A model generated the notes under the pieces. That model worked only from the letters and a program-made list of their open reading frames with translations. It did no database searches and was not told the origin of the DNA. Shown here piece by piece: positions 1-9,499 of a stretch of 64,000 nucleotides of DNA; positions within the stretch are counted from its first letter, which is position 1, and the number at the start of each line of letters is the position of its first letter. This stretch comes from Paraphoma chrysanthemicola (lineage: Eukaryota > Ascomycota > Dothideomycetes > Pleosporales > Phaeosphaeriaceae): NCBI GenBank assembly GCA_020744225.1, contig JAGMWG010000012.1, positions 1,302,001-1,366,000 of the forward strand. The letters run 5' to 3'. The translations under genes and the position numbers were made by a program.

Positions 1-1725
1 AACAATCACGAAGACTGGGCCTCCTCCCTCGTGCAGGGTGCTGGATCACAGCTCACAGAGCTGATGGATCAAGCATCGATTGCATCAGTCCAAGCTTGTA
101 TCCTTCTCGGTTCTTACTATGTATATCATGGTAAGCCGAACCTATCCTTCTCGCTACTGGGTGCGACCATTAGGACAGCGCAAGCAATTGGTCTTCATCG
201 CCAACCACTGCGTGGCGATACAGACAGCGTTGAGGAAAGGAAACGTGTATGGTGGACGATATACACATGGGATAGGCAAGATGGCCAATTCTCTGGAGAG
301 ATTGACTGCCACTGACTTCTGTAGATTCGCTAGTGTCACTTATGGACGCCCACTGGGCATCAACGACAGAGACTGCAATGTTGCACAGCCGGTAGACACA
401 CACGAGTCTCCATTCTTCGGTGTGAATGGTGCCAAGGATGATTCAACCACCATTTGTTATTCGTCCTATCAACGAGAACTGGATAAGCTGTATCTGACGG
501 CTTCCTCTGTCATTGAGACTATCTTTGGGATGCGAACTATGGGACACGGTGATCACACAGCGGGCCATCAATATCTAGCCAAGGTGATGGATGCTACCGA
601 CAGACTATGGGCGTGGCGACGAAGATTGCCAACCCATCTGCTTCTCGACCTCAGCTCTGACTGCGAAGCCAATACTTTGAGAAGCTCGAAGGTGCATCGA
701 CTGCAAGCACTTGCACTCCAACTGACTTTCGACAATCTTCTCATCATCTTCCACCGGCCTTCTTTAGCTTACCAGGTTGAACAGCTCATCCGAAACCAAC
801 CGGATCATGGTCAAAATTCGACACCTTCACCATCAAGCGTGCAACATACGACTACCTCAGTATCGCCCTTTTTCACGACAAGTGGGCAAAGTCCGTTATC
901 TGTATCGCAAGCCTCGAGCACCGAGCAATGGTGGGAAGCAGCACTGCGCACATCGAAAGTGACACAACTACCACAGCTCGCGCAGCTGGCCACCGATAGC
1001 CATCTGGTGGCATTTTTGGCTATTAATTTATTCAATTCGGCGATTGTCATGGCCGTGCTAGCCCTATCCGATCCGCTCTCCGACCGAGCGCAAGAAGTCA
1101 AGAGAAGTATTACCCGCATCTTCAGATTGCAAGAGTTGCTAGGGAAGAAGACTGAGTTGTCTATGCAGAGCAATGTTGTGCTGAAAGATGTCATACACAT
1201 GCTGTTGCAGCGTGAGGCCGATGCAATGCTAGCTCCAATCAACGACAGCAACCCGCCAATATCGTCTGATGGCGAGACAGCCCAAATGTTATCAGAGGTG
1301 CCGCTACTCTCCGTCGAGGAAACTCTTCGACTCCCCATCGATGCCAACCAACGCCATCAACAAGCACACCACACTACAAGTAAAGCCTCGCGCTTGAATG
1401 AGAGTCTTGCTTCCGTACAACGAGGTTAGATTGTCCCACACATACGTACAGCTTGTTGTATTAATGCTAATATTTCTGGAATAATATAGTATTTCCTTTC
1501 ACAGCTGAAGTACCAAGTGAACTCCCGATGCATACTGGGGATCATGACCACGATAATATTCAAACCCAGCCCTTTGATGTTGGCAATGGAGCATTGGCCG
1601 AAGCAGCTTTTCAAGGCATTACTGGCGACGTTGATTTCGGCTGGAGTGATGACGCCAACGTGGACATAACAGGTAATGGTCTGTACTGGTTCTGGGACAC
1701 AGCTTGGGGCGATGGACGTTCATAA
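1..1725 (+). CDS. Fungal-specific transcription factor, 3' part (Fungal_trans middle-homology region)
   Basis: The 5' end lies outside the window, so the expected Zn2Cys6 DNA-binding domain is not seen. The frame is open from base 1. Three exons: <1-275, 325-1424 and 1505-1725. The visible protein begins in the Fungal_trans domain (PF04082-type): ASIASVQACILLGSYY, then AQAIGLHR, then RKRVWWTIYTWDR followed by YGRPLGIND, the usual hallmark order. The first intron (276-324, 49 nt) starts with GC rather than GT (AG|GCAAGA ... CTGAC ... TAG); joining here restores the family motif WDRFASVTYGRPLG. The second intron (1425-1504) is GT-AG with a GCTAAT branch site. The C-terminus is acidic and aromatic (WSDDANVD, WFWDTAWGDG), which may be an activation region. 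The stop lies 33 bp from the stop of the convergent dehydrogenase gene, so their transcripts probably overlap. Its target is unknown, but its neighbours suggest a sugar or polyol regulon (inference). Confidence 0.9.
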
Positions 1726-1758
1726 TACCGGGGTCCTTTTTCTGTGAAGCGAGTGCAT

Positions 1759-2994
1759 TCAAAGCCGAGCGACTTGTCCTTGTTGAGCTGATTCATCCGG
1801 AATTTGGTCCACACCTGGCCCGAGGATGATAGTCTTAATCCCTGTTTTGGCTGCTACGTTGACGAACGCTTTCTCGGCATCCTCGAACCGATATTCATGG
1901 GTTATGAGATCTTCCAAACAGATTCGCCTCGAATTTAGCAGTTCAATAGCAAGCTTATAGTCGCCTGGCCCGTATCGGAAACTGCCTTTCAGTGTAGCTT
2001 CCTTGTCGCATATTTGGCCGATTGGGAAAGAGATTTTTGGAGCACCGAGACCAGCCTGGACGAATGTTCCGCCACGCTTCAGGGCAGCAACACCGCATTC
2101 AATGCATGGCTCTGCTCCCGTGGCATCAATAACAACATCTGCCCCGTCTGCAATGTTGGCAATTCCCAAGAGTCCTTGTGCGTTGCTTTCCGGTGACTTA
2201 GCGAGCATCTTATATGTGTGGCTGGCGCTAAAATTCGTCGCAAATTCTAGCCGGGAGTCTACAACGTCTGCGACAACTACTGTGGCTGCACCGAATGCCC
2301 TTGCCACGGCACAACACAAGAGCCCGATCGGTCCTGCGCCGAATACTGCTACTGTACGGCCCTGGAGATTGCCGGCAAGCCTGCAACAGTGTACAGCAAT
2401 GCTCAAGGGTTCAACCAGTGCTCCTTCGCGGAATGAGATGTGCGGTGGAAGCTTGAAGCAGTTTTCCTCGGGCAGGCAGTAGAAAGTCGAGAGCGTACCG
2501 TCGTATGGAGGCGTCGCGGCGAACTGCATCGATTCGCATAGATTGTAGCGACCACTTCGGCAGGTCTCGCAGGTGTTGCAGCCCACACCAGGCTCGAGAG
2601 CAACACGATCGCCAACCCGAAGGCTCTTCACATCTTCACCGCATGCTTCGACGATGCCCGCGGATTCATGGCCAAGGACGATCGGACCTTCGACGACATA
2701 TTTCCCGATGCGGCCATGTTGCCAGTAATGGATCTGTTCGATGTCTCTTGTCAGCGACTTGCTCGAGGAGGACCAGCTGCTACTTACATCTGAGCCACAA
2801 AGTCCCGTCGCTATCACTCTAACCAGGACATCCCTTGATGTTTGCAGCTGGGGTACAGGTCGGCTCTCAAATGAGAACTGTCTCGATGGACTCAGCACAA
2901 AAGACTTGTTGACATGTTCTGTATAGAGGGCGGCTTTCGACTGTTTGCTTGGCACCTGAATCGGTACAGCTTCGACTTGAATTGTGACAGACAT
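1759..2994 (-). CDS. Zn-dependent xylitol/sorbitol-type dehydrogenase (MDR family)
   Basis: Predicted NAD-dependent polyol dehydrogenase (D-xylulose reductase/sorbitol dehydrogenase branch), 393 aa after removal of one intron. Catalytic zinc ligands are visible: Cys66 in GLCGSD and His91-Glu92 in GHES. Structural-zinc cysteines are in GVGCNTCETCRSGRYNLC. The nucleotide-binding motif is VFGAGPIG. The motif ATPPYDGTL is typical of xylitol dehydrogenase rather than arabinitol 4-dehydrogenase. A 54-nt intron (2734-2787; GTAAGT ... GCTGAC ... CAG) lies between Asp69 and Ile70. It has no stop codon and is a multiple of three, so an unspliced reading frame would give 411 aa; removing it restores the family motif CGSDIHYWQHGRIG. 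About 30 residues at the N-terminus precede the usual family start. It is divergent from the sugar transporter and convergent with the transcription factor, consistent with pentose/polyol catabolism. Exact substrate cannot be told from sequence. Confidence 0.93.
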   Translation of the reverse strand: MSVTIQVEAVPIQVPSKQSKAALYTEHVNKSFVLSPSRQFSFESRPVPQLQTSRDVLVRVIATGLCGSDVSSSWSSSSKSLTRDIEQIHYWQHGRIGKYVVEGPIVLGHESAGIVEACGEDVKSLRVGDRVALEPGVGCNTCETCRSGRYNLCESMQFAATPPYDGTLSTFYCLPEENCFKLPPHISFREGALVEPLSIAVHCCRLAGNLQGRTVAVFGAGPIGLLCCAVARAFGAATVVVADVVDSRLEFATNFSASHTYKMLAKSPESNAQGLLGIANIADGADVVIDATGAEPCIECGVAALKRGGTFVQAGLGAPKISFPIGQICDKEATLKGSFRYGPGDYKLAIELLNSRRICLEDLITHEYRFEDAEKAFVNVAAKTGIKTIILGPGVDQIPDESAQQGQVARL

Positions 2995-3599
2995 TGCTAG
3001 AATTGATAATTGACTCGATGGAAGTTTGTGTGCTCTTCTTCATCTTAGTCCACGGTCTATATGAGCATTTGTGGGGTAGCCGTGAACGAGTGGAGGAGCC
3101 GGAGGGTGCTGTTGTGGCCGTGATCGGTTCCGGAGGGTCCTGCTCTTGTGGTGGATCGGTTCCGGCGGCTCATAGACCTCTCGCTTCCCATTGGATGACA
3201 CAACCATTATACCCCACTGCAAGTACGGTTCCGGTCTGTTAGTCTCTAAAAAATCCGCACAGTGACGCACTTCCGGCGGCCTGCTCGCGCTCGCACTCGC
3301 GTTTTCCTCCCTCCATGATTTAGCCTGCTCAGAGGCGTTTCATTCAACCCTAAGGCTGCCGCGGAGCAGCACCGGCAATCGCTTCGGCTAGTGCCATTAC
3401 CCCGTAGGCTCATTTTGCCAAGTGCGATCGGAACCGTAGAGCATTGGAGTCTGGATCGCATCATGGAACGAAGTCTTCTCCATGGGGATGAATCTGGGGT
3501 AGATAAAGCCTTTGTGTCCCCAGTTTACTATCCACACAACCATCAGTGCATCATCGCAGTCTCTGGCACAATACAATCATCAGCAACATTTTGTCTATC
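2995..3599. promoter_or_regulatory. Shared divergent promoter with four CGGTTCCG-type sites and two XlnR-like sites
   Basis: This 605-bp gap separates the start codons of the divergent dehydrogenase and transporter genes. The 8-mer CGGTTCCG occurs at 3125-3132, 3157-3164 and 3226-3233, and its reverse complement CGGAACCG at 3429-3436. Three of the four are preceded by GAT. CGG-N2-CCG is an inverted CGG pair, the type of site bound by Zn2Cys6 dimers. Two GGCTAA-like elements resembling the XlnR consensus are also present: GGCTAAA on the minus strand at 3319-3325 and GGCTAG at 3386-3391. Site function is inferred; the motif occurrences are read directly. Confidence 0.6.
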
Positions 3600-5367
3600 A
3601 TGGCTTCCCGGTCTAACTCAGTTGCGGTGCAGAATGCAAACATCAGGCAGCGAGCCGACCAAGTCGCAGCTCAAGTCGAGAGAGAGTCAACATGGATTGA
3701 GAAGAAGTTGAAGCCCAGCAAGATCGCCGCGCGTTACCCCATCAAGGGAGCGGCACTTCTCTACGCAACGTGCGGTTTCGGCTCATTGGGCGATGCTCTC
3801 TTTGGTTACAATTCTGGTAAGTCGAGTCAGTCCATGTATTGCGATATTGTTAACAATCGCAGGTATCATGTCTGGGCTTCTTGTGAATCCAGTCTTCGTG
3901 AAGCGATTCTTCAGCGACTATGGCGGCGCAAACGGCAGCACCGCGGCCGTGAGCCCTACGATCACCGGTATCTCTGTCGCCTGCTTGCAAGCCTCAGCAG
4001 CTATTGGGGCGCTCATTGCTGGAAGACTTGGCGACATCATTGGGCGAAAGCGCACTGTTCGACTTGGAGGCTTGATCTACTTCTTCAGCGCCTTTATCCA
4101 GATCTTTGCCCCTGGTTTCGCAACCTTTGTCGCTGGTCGTACTATCCAGGGTCTCGGCGTTGGTTTCCTCTCCATGACAGTGCCTGTCATTCAGACTGAG
4201 ATTGCCGCACCACATGCCAGAGGTCTTATGGTCGGTATCGAGTACACATGTCTGATTGCCGGATACATGCTGTCTTGCTGGGTCGACTACGGCTTTCACT
4301 TCATGCTACCGGATGCCATGTCCTGGCAAGGCCCATTCATCATCCAGATCTTGCTCTCCTTCCTCCTCGTTACTATGTCATTCTTCCTTCCGGAGACGCC
4401 TCGATGGCTTGCGATGAACGGTTTCATGAAAGAATCGCTCCAGACTGTTGCCGATCTCCACTCGAACGGCGACACCAGCGCGGAACATGTGCAGCAGGTC
4501 TTCCTCGAGATTCAGGAGGCAGTCGTGTACGAAGCTTCTCTTGAAAAATCGAGCTGGAAGGTAAGATACCATTGAATCCTCGCCCACACTACGCATCACT
4601 GACTTGATTGTAGGAGATGTTTACTCGCTATCGCAAGCGCACCATCGTCGGCATTACCGTACAAATGTTTGCCCAGCTTAACGGTATCAACATCATCTCA
4701 TTTTACCTCCCAAGTACGCTTTCCTCCGCCGGCTTCGATGAGAAGAAGTCTCTCCTCTATACCGCCGCCAACGCCATCCCATACACCGCCGCGACTGTCG
4801 TGACCTGGTGGCTTGCCGATCGCTGGGGCCGCAAGCCACTCCTGCTCCTCGGAGGTGTCTTGATGGCTATCCTCCTAGGCATTGTGTGCGCCTTTACCGA
4901 GGCTGACATGGCCATCACCACTCGCGCGAACGGTCAATACGCATTCATTATGCTTTATAACATCGTGTACGGTTTTACTTGGGGACCGATGCCGTGGCTG
5001 CTTCCCGCTGAGATTTTCCCTCTCCGTGGCCGTAGCAAGGGTATGGCGCTCGCCACCACCTCGAACTGGATCGTGAGTATTTCTGAAGCTTACGTCATGA
5101 ACATGTACTAACGAGACACAGTTCAACTTCATCATCGGTATGGTCTCTCCCGATGCCTTTGCTGGCATTGGCGGCTACTTCTACCTTGTCATCGCGGGCT
5201 TCTGTCTCTTTTCCGCCGGGCTGAGTCACTTCTACTATGTCGAAACGGCAGGACACAGCCTCGAGGAGATTGCTGTGGCCTTTGGTGACAAGGCTTTTGC
5301 GGACAGCGATGAAGAGGTCATGGAGAGTGCAACCGTCGGAACCGAAAAGGCACACTTCAATGCTTGA
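3600..5367 (+). CDS. MFS sugar transporter (sugar porter family)
   Basis: Predicted plasma-membrane hexose/pentose/polyol transporter, 539 aa, four exons: 3600-3816, 3863-4560, 4614-5072 and 5122-5367. Introns of 46, 53 and 49 nt are all GT-AG; the last has an ACTAAC branch site. Sugar-porter signatures are GRLGDIIGRKR after TM2, PETPRWL at the end of TM6, the QMFAQLNGIN segment in TM7, DRWGRKPLL between TM8 and TM9, and PAEIFPLRGRSKGMA after TM10. Length and about 12 hydrophobic segments fit the family. The ATG at 3600 was chosen because it has A at -3 and G at +4. The open frame upstream of it holds no ATG. Head-to-head with the dehydrogenase gene, so co-regulation is likely. Substrate not determinable. 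Confidence 0.95.
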
Positions 5368-6347
5368 ACAAACTACACCCAGCATCAAGATGAATGCAAA
5401 ACCAAGGCGGCCAGAGAGGTGTATATGCGAATGCGGGAAGAGTCTTTGACGAGTCATTTGAGAATGTACATACGAACGCTCATTACTTTGTATATAAGGG
5501 AGTACGCTCTATTCGGTATCAACAATCTATTATGAAGATAATTTGGATGATCCCCTTTACCATCAGAATGCCGAAGAACATCCTGCGAGGCGTTTCGTTA
5601 GGATGAAAGCAAGTTGTTGGTACATATTATGGCTTGCCACCAAAGACTGGAGACAAGAAAGAGCATTAGCTAAGCACTGATTGAAGCAGTGGCTGGTCAG
5701 TATCAGATTATGTTGTACTGGTTTAGATTTAAAACTAGTATCGAGCAAAAGAGCATGCGCAAAGTGCTGACTACTACATCTTGGCTTCCCCGGTGGGACA
5801 ACAGATCAACCACATCCGCAACTTTATTTACGGGTAGCGTAGATAGATGCGAACGCTGCCGAAGGAGTAAAGAGAGTCTCCTTATAGTAGCCTCGAGGCC
5901 TTCAGTGTGCTATCAAAGTAGTACTGCAGACATGAAACCTCGTGAGGGCATTCGGGAGTGTCCCATCTGAGACGTCAGGGTGCCATAATTCTGAACGGCC
6001 TCGTAAGCATCGTGACTCGCTGCCATCCTCGAGACAGCTTCACAGATATCAGATATGACAAGTCATACGTCGTCCTATGTGTGTTGTCATGTTCGCGATA
6101 AGTCGATTCCAATACTTTGGCGCCTGAGCGTTGTCTTGATCGTTTGCTTCCACGTTCGCCCGCAGCCGATTCTGTCCGATGTACGCAGCCCCGCATTTCG
6201 GATGCGTCACGGAAAGTTTGCTTCGGAAAATTATCGGCGTACAAACGTAAGGCATTCGGACCATTCTCTTCGTACGTCTCTGCTGCCTTAAATTTGAATA
6301 TGGATATATTTTGACTAAAATTGAGAATTGTCATCATTCAACTTCGT
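5368..6347. other. Intergenic, no supported gene
   Basis: Contains the transporter 3' UTR. A TATATAAG element sits at 5491-5498, but no convincing coding frame follows it. Short ORFs here overlap on both strands and show no family motif. Confidence 0.6.
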
Positions 6348-6440
6348 GGCCGGTTGGCGCAATGGTAGCGCGCAGCCCTCCTATTGCTTAAGCTCTAGAT
6401 AGACAGGCTGAGGCTGTGGGTTCGAGTCCCACATCGGTCG
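6348..6440 (+). tRNA. tRNA-Arg (anticodon CCU) with a 21-nt intron
   Basis: A full cloverleaf can be drawn. Acceptor stem GGCCGGT (6348-6354) pairs with ATCGGTC (6433-6439), with two G-U wobbles. D arm GCGC/GCGC surrounds loop AATGGTA. Anticodon stem CAGCC (6373-6377) pairs with GGCTG (6406-6410). T arm GTGGG TTCGAGT CCCAC (6416-6432). The loop reads C-T-CCT-A, so the anticodon is CCU, decoding AGG as Arg. A 21-nt intron (6384-6404) sits at the canonical 37/38 position. The B box GGTTCGAGTCC is at 6419-6429, and a T5 Pol III terminator follows. Confidence 0.92.
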
Positions 6441-6441
6441 C

Positions 6442-6446
6442 TTTTT
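6442..6446 (+). terminator. RNA polymerase III T-tract terminator of tRNA-Arg
   Basis: Five T residues begin two bases after the discriminator base, as expected for Pol III termination. Confidence 0.7.
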
Positions 6447-6858
6447 GCTAGTTCGTGTGTTCTTTTTTGTTTTAATCCTGGTTGGTTGTCAATATTCACC
6501 CTTGGTGCAGCCAGTGTTGGTAAATTTGCGTGGCCGGAGGTCCGAGCTTCCACGCGCAAAAATCTTTGTGCTAGCAAAAGTATCACACTTCGATTACCTA
6601 GCTCTTCTTTCTCTCCACAGTCCGGAGATGCCAGCTCAAAGTTGTTGCGCTAGCCCCAGTCGTTTTTTTTTCTTGCCCGGTTGGCAAACGCAGTGCATGC
6701 AAACTTCTCTACTGACTAGCTACGCAATACACAGCGCTACGATGACAACTACAGTCTACCGTTTGCAGGAGCTTGAGACGTATAGGTATGAGTTTTACGC
6801 TCGTTAATGTACCCTCCAAGTGCTCTACCGCTTCAAGTTCATCAGCAGAAGCAACAAC
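6447..6858. other. Intergenic, no supported gene
   Basis: Follows the tRNA. Only short unsupported ORFs; nothing recognised. Confidence 0.5.
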
Positions 6859-7170
6859 ATGACCGGCGTCCTATCCCTGGTTGAATATGTTCGGGGCTGG
6901 CGACAGAAGCGGCGCAATAGAGAAAAACAAACATCAGTCGATGCGGGAATTGCAGTTCCTCCAAGGACTATGGATAAAATTGACATTCGACCATGCACTC
7001 CATTCATGCCGGACGTATCTGCTAACGGCAAACCGCCCTTTGTCTTGTGCAACTGTACGGGGGACTGGATGGGTGACGGTATCTGCGAGCACACGCCATA
7101 CGCAGATGCGAAATACTTGCTGATTGTACTGATCGCGTCAACGGGAATCTCCTGTTTGATGAGATTGTAG
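6859..7170 (+). CDS. Possible small tail-anchored protein (weak)
   Basis: An ORF of 103 aa from an ATG with A at -3. It has a basic N-terminal third (RGWRQKRRNREK), a Cys-containing middle (VLCNCTGDWMGDGICEH) and a hydrophobic segment at the very C-terminus (YLLIVLIASTGISCLM), as in tail-anchored proteins. No family was recognised and an antisense ORF of 89 codons overlaps it. It could be a chance frame; it is listed because it lies just upstream of other small membrane ORFs. Confidence 0.2.
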   Translation: MTGVLSLVEYVRGWRQKRRNREKQTSVDAGIAVPPRTMDKIDIRPCTPFMPDVSANGKPPFVLCNCTGDWMGDGICEHTPYADAKYLLIVLIASTGISCLMRL

Positions 7171-7772
7171 ACGCGTAAGATGTTTTACAACGTTGGGCAT
7201 AAGTAAACGATACTACACGTCCATAGAGAGGTCCTGAATTGACTGATTGCCATGGACATTCTTTCCTTCCCTTCATTTCATCAAGAAGCAGCGTGTTTTT
7301 GATTCATCGTCGGCCAAGTTTGCTCTTCTGTTAACAGGCTAACAACTATCGCTCGCTCATTATCTTTTTTGAGCGCACATAGCTAGGGATTTGCCCACCT
7401 TAAAAAAATTACTGTTAAGATTCTTACTATACTAGTCAAATTCGTCAGGTCTGAACCGTACGCCGACGAGGTTCGCGATGGCAGCAACAAGAACCCTGTC
7501 CACGATTCCGATGGACAACACGGTCCGGACAACTGAAATCGACATGACACCAGCGTGGCAACCAGTTTCTATCATAGTTGACACGCAAAGGACAAGCTAG
7601 AACGTCAGGCTGAGACGATGTTTGGAGTCAGCTTCGCCTAGCCACCTCGTCGTCCATCACGTCGTTTCTCTAATGACACGTACCAAAGAATCGTCAAATT
7701 TACTGCTTCTCACTTGACTCTCTTACTCCTTCATCTCTTTCCACGCTCCCATTGCATGCTACTCGCCAAAAC
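7171..7772. other. Intergenic, no supported gene
   Basis: No coding signal. A pyrimidine-rich stretch just upstream of 7773 is typical of a fungal start-site leader. Confidence 0.5.
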
Positions 7773-8162
7773 ATGGACGACCCTCCCGCTAGACAACCCC
7801 TGAACCTCACCTGGGAGAACTACAAGTTCCTCTGGATCATGTTCATCATCGTCTTAGGTTTCGTCCTTACCTACATCACCTATAAAATCTTCGATTGTGT
7901 CCAAGATCAACGATGTCAACCCGCTGTCCCAGCCGATCATCGGCACAATGCAGGACAGCACCAAGATATGGAGCTTCAACCGCCTCATCATCCTTACTTG
8001 AGACCTATTAGCGCAGCAAGTGTGGCGCCTAGGTATGAAGAGCATGGGAGTGATGTTGCTCTACACGAGGATGCGAAGCTGGAGATACGTGGCAATAGGT
8101 ATTATCTCGCGCGACGGCAGGCAGGGGAGGGAAGGCCACCGGGATACAGCGCGACACAATGA
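7773..8162 (+). CDS. Small single-pass membrane protein with C-terminal PPxY motif
   Basis: Single-exon ORF of 129 aa. The start ATG at 7773 has A at -3 and G at +4; the frame opens earlier only with a non-ATG codon. The first 17 residues are followed by one strongly hydrophobic segment (about 18-38, including FLWIMFIIVLGFVLTYITY). A hydrophilic His/Pro-rich tail follows. The C-terminus contains PPGY (residues 122-125), which matches the PPxY motif bound by WW domains of Rsp5/Nedd4 ligases; a membrane adaptor role is only inference. No enzyme family recognised. It is the first of several similar-sized plus-strand membrane ORFs up to 10.4 kb. Confidence 0.62.
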   Translation: MDDPPARQPLNLTWENYKFLWIMFIIVLGFVLTYITYKIFDCVQDQRCQPAVPADHRHNAGQHQDMELQPPHHPYLRPISAASVAPRYEEHGSDVALHEDAKLEIRGNRYYLARRQAGEGRPPGYSATQ

Positions 8163-8339
8163 TTAGGGCCCAATTTTGCGCGATGCGCCCTTATAAACGG
8201 CTATGTGCGCGGAAATACGGAAATGGGTCTTCAATTATCGCCATGTCATACGTATGTAGATTTTCTCCTACTAGGTAATTGATAGACGGCCTGGTGAGCT
8301 GTGACAATCACATCGCCGGCATGTCAATGAACTGCACGA

Positions 8340-8347
8340 TATATAAA
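8340..8347 (+). promoter_or_regulatory. TATA box (TATATAAA)
   Basis: A perfect TATATAAA lies 93 bp upstream of the ATG at 8433. It supports transcription of the very short ORF that follows. Confidence 0.45.
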
Positions 8348-8432
8348 TCCTTCCTCTCGATTGCTGCACTTACTTTCACCACTGTTTTGTACAGGTCCTG
8401 GCTTGTAGAAACACTCCGGTACAATCGCGAAT

Positions 8433-8543
8433 ATGGACGACATCAATCTCATCCTCATCTTGGTTGGCTTATTCCTCGCTATACCTTTGGTATATTACCT
8501 TGTCTTTTTGTATGTAGCGGAACCATATCGGCCACGGCGGTGA
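8433..8543 (+). CDS. 36-residue membrane microprotein candidate
   Basis: A short ORF starting MDDINL, continuing as one hydrophobic helix (residues 5-29, including LILVGLFLAIPLVYYLVF) and ending with a basic tail YRPRR. Start context is strong (A at -3, G at +4) and a TATA box lies 93 bp upstream. The MDD start resembles the gene just upstream at 7773. GTGAGT begins at 8540, just before the stop codon, so this could instead be the first exon of a longer spliced gene; no clear acceptor was identified. No family recognised. Confidence 0.42.
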   Translation: MDDINLILILVGLFLAIPLVYYLVFLYVAEPYRPRR

Positions 8544-9019
8544 GTGGTGAAGCCAGTCTGGATGGATTATAGGCGTCTTATGATTGCCGGACGACGGAAA
8601 TTTCAGGTTATTGCGACAGGCTGGATATGTTGGACTAAGAAAAGGGCTAAATTGAAGCGATCACTGACCTTGTCTCATTCTATTTACTCAATAACATCGT
8701 CATGTTCATGTCGTGAAGTTTATCGCTGTGTTGTATATTTTCGCGCGGCGAAGTACGCACTTTCACCGCGGAAGTGTGCAAAGAATTAGAGGGGACTTTC
8801 TGTTTTCTGGGTTCGATGGCACAATCCGCAACATACTCGCAATAAATCTACAAACAGTTTTAGACCATCTTAGCACAAATGCGTCGCCCTTCGGAAACTC
8901 CACGTCAACAATGTGCCAGTTCACACTCAAACGTCCATGTTCCGCCCCAAATCTTTTTTCTACCCAAATCTCCAACACCCTCAACTCTTTCCCATCTCGC
9001 TTTATCAGATTTACGCACC

Positions 9020-9499
9020 ATGGACCGCCCACTACCGTCACTGTCAAGTGTCCTCGCCCTAACAACCGCAACTGTCATGATCGTGCTCGTTCTTCTTCTC
9101 GTTATAGCTGGCCTAGCAGGCAGTCATGTCCTCCGAATCCAAGCACGAACCTCACACAGAAATGACATTGAAAACCACGATCGACTTGGAGAAATTGACC
9201 ACAGACGCTCAAATGGAGGAGACAGAAACAGTGAAGAAAGCAGGGAATTACAAAGACCACAAGCTCCAACACCATGTACAGGCATGCGGTATGAGGATAT
9301 GTGCAGCACTTGCACGCCAAGTACGAATCGACCCCTCAACCTCTTGCACAGCGGTGCGCCGAGTTCGGTGTATAGTGTGCCGACGCCGACGCCTTCTGTT
9401 ACGCCACCAATTCCAGCAAAGTCTCGGGCAGGAGAGGTAAGGCTAGTTGACTATCCCGACTCGTCTGAAGAGGGTTTGAGTGCGGGGACGGCGAGGTGA
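9020..9499 (+). CDS. Small single-pass membrane protein
   Basis: Single-exon ORF of 159 aa, starting at the ATG at 9020, whose context is ACCATGG. A short N-terminus (MDRPLPS) precedes one hydrophobic segment (about 11-36, with MIVLVLLLVIAGLAG). A long polar tail follows with a Cys cluster (MCSTCTPS), a Pro/Thr stretch (TPTPSVTPPIPA) and an acidic end (DYPDSSEEG). The frame continues upstream without ATG support. The architecture (very short lumenal or extracellular N-terminus, one TM, disordered tail) resembles the gene at 7773. No known family; function unknown. Confidence 0.62.
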   Translation: MDRPLPSLSSVLALTTATVMIVLVLLLVIAGLAGSHVLRIQARTSHRNDIENHDRLGEIDHRRSNGGDRNSEESRELQRPQAPTPCTGMRYEDMCSTCTPSTNRPLNLLHSGAPSSVYSVPTPTPSVTPPIPAKSRAGEVRLVDYPDSSEEGLSAGTAR

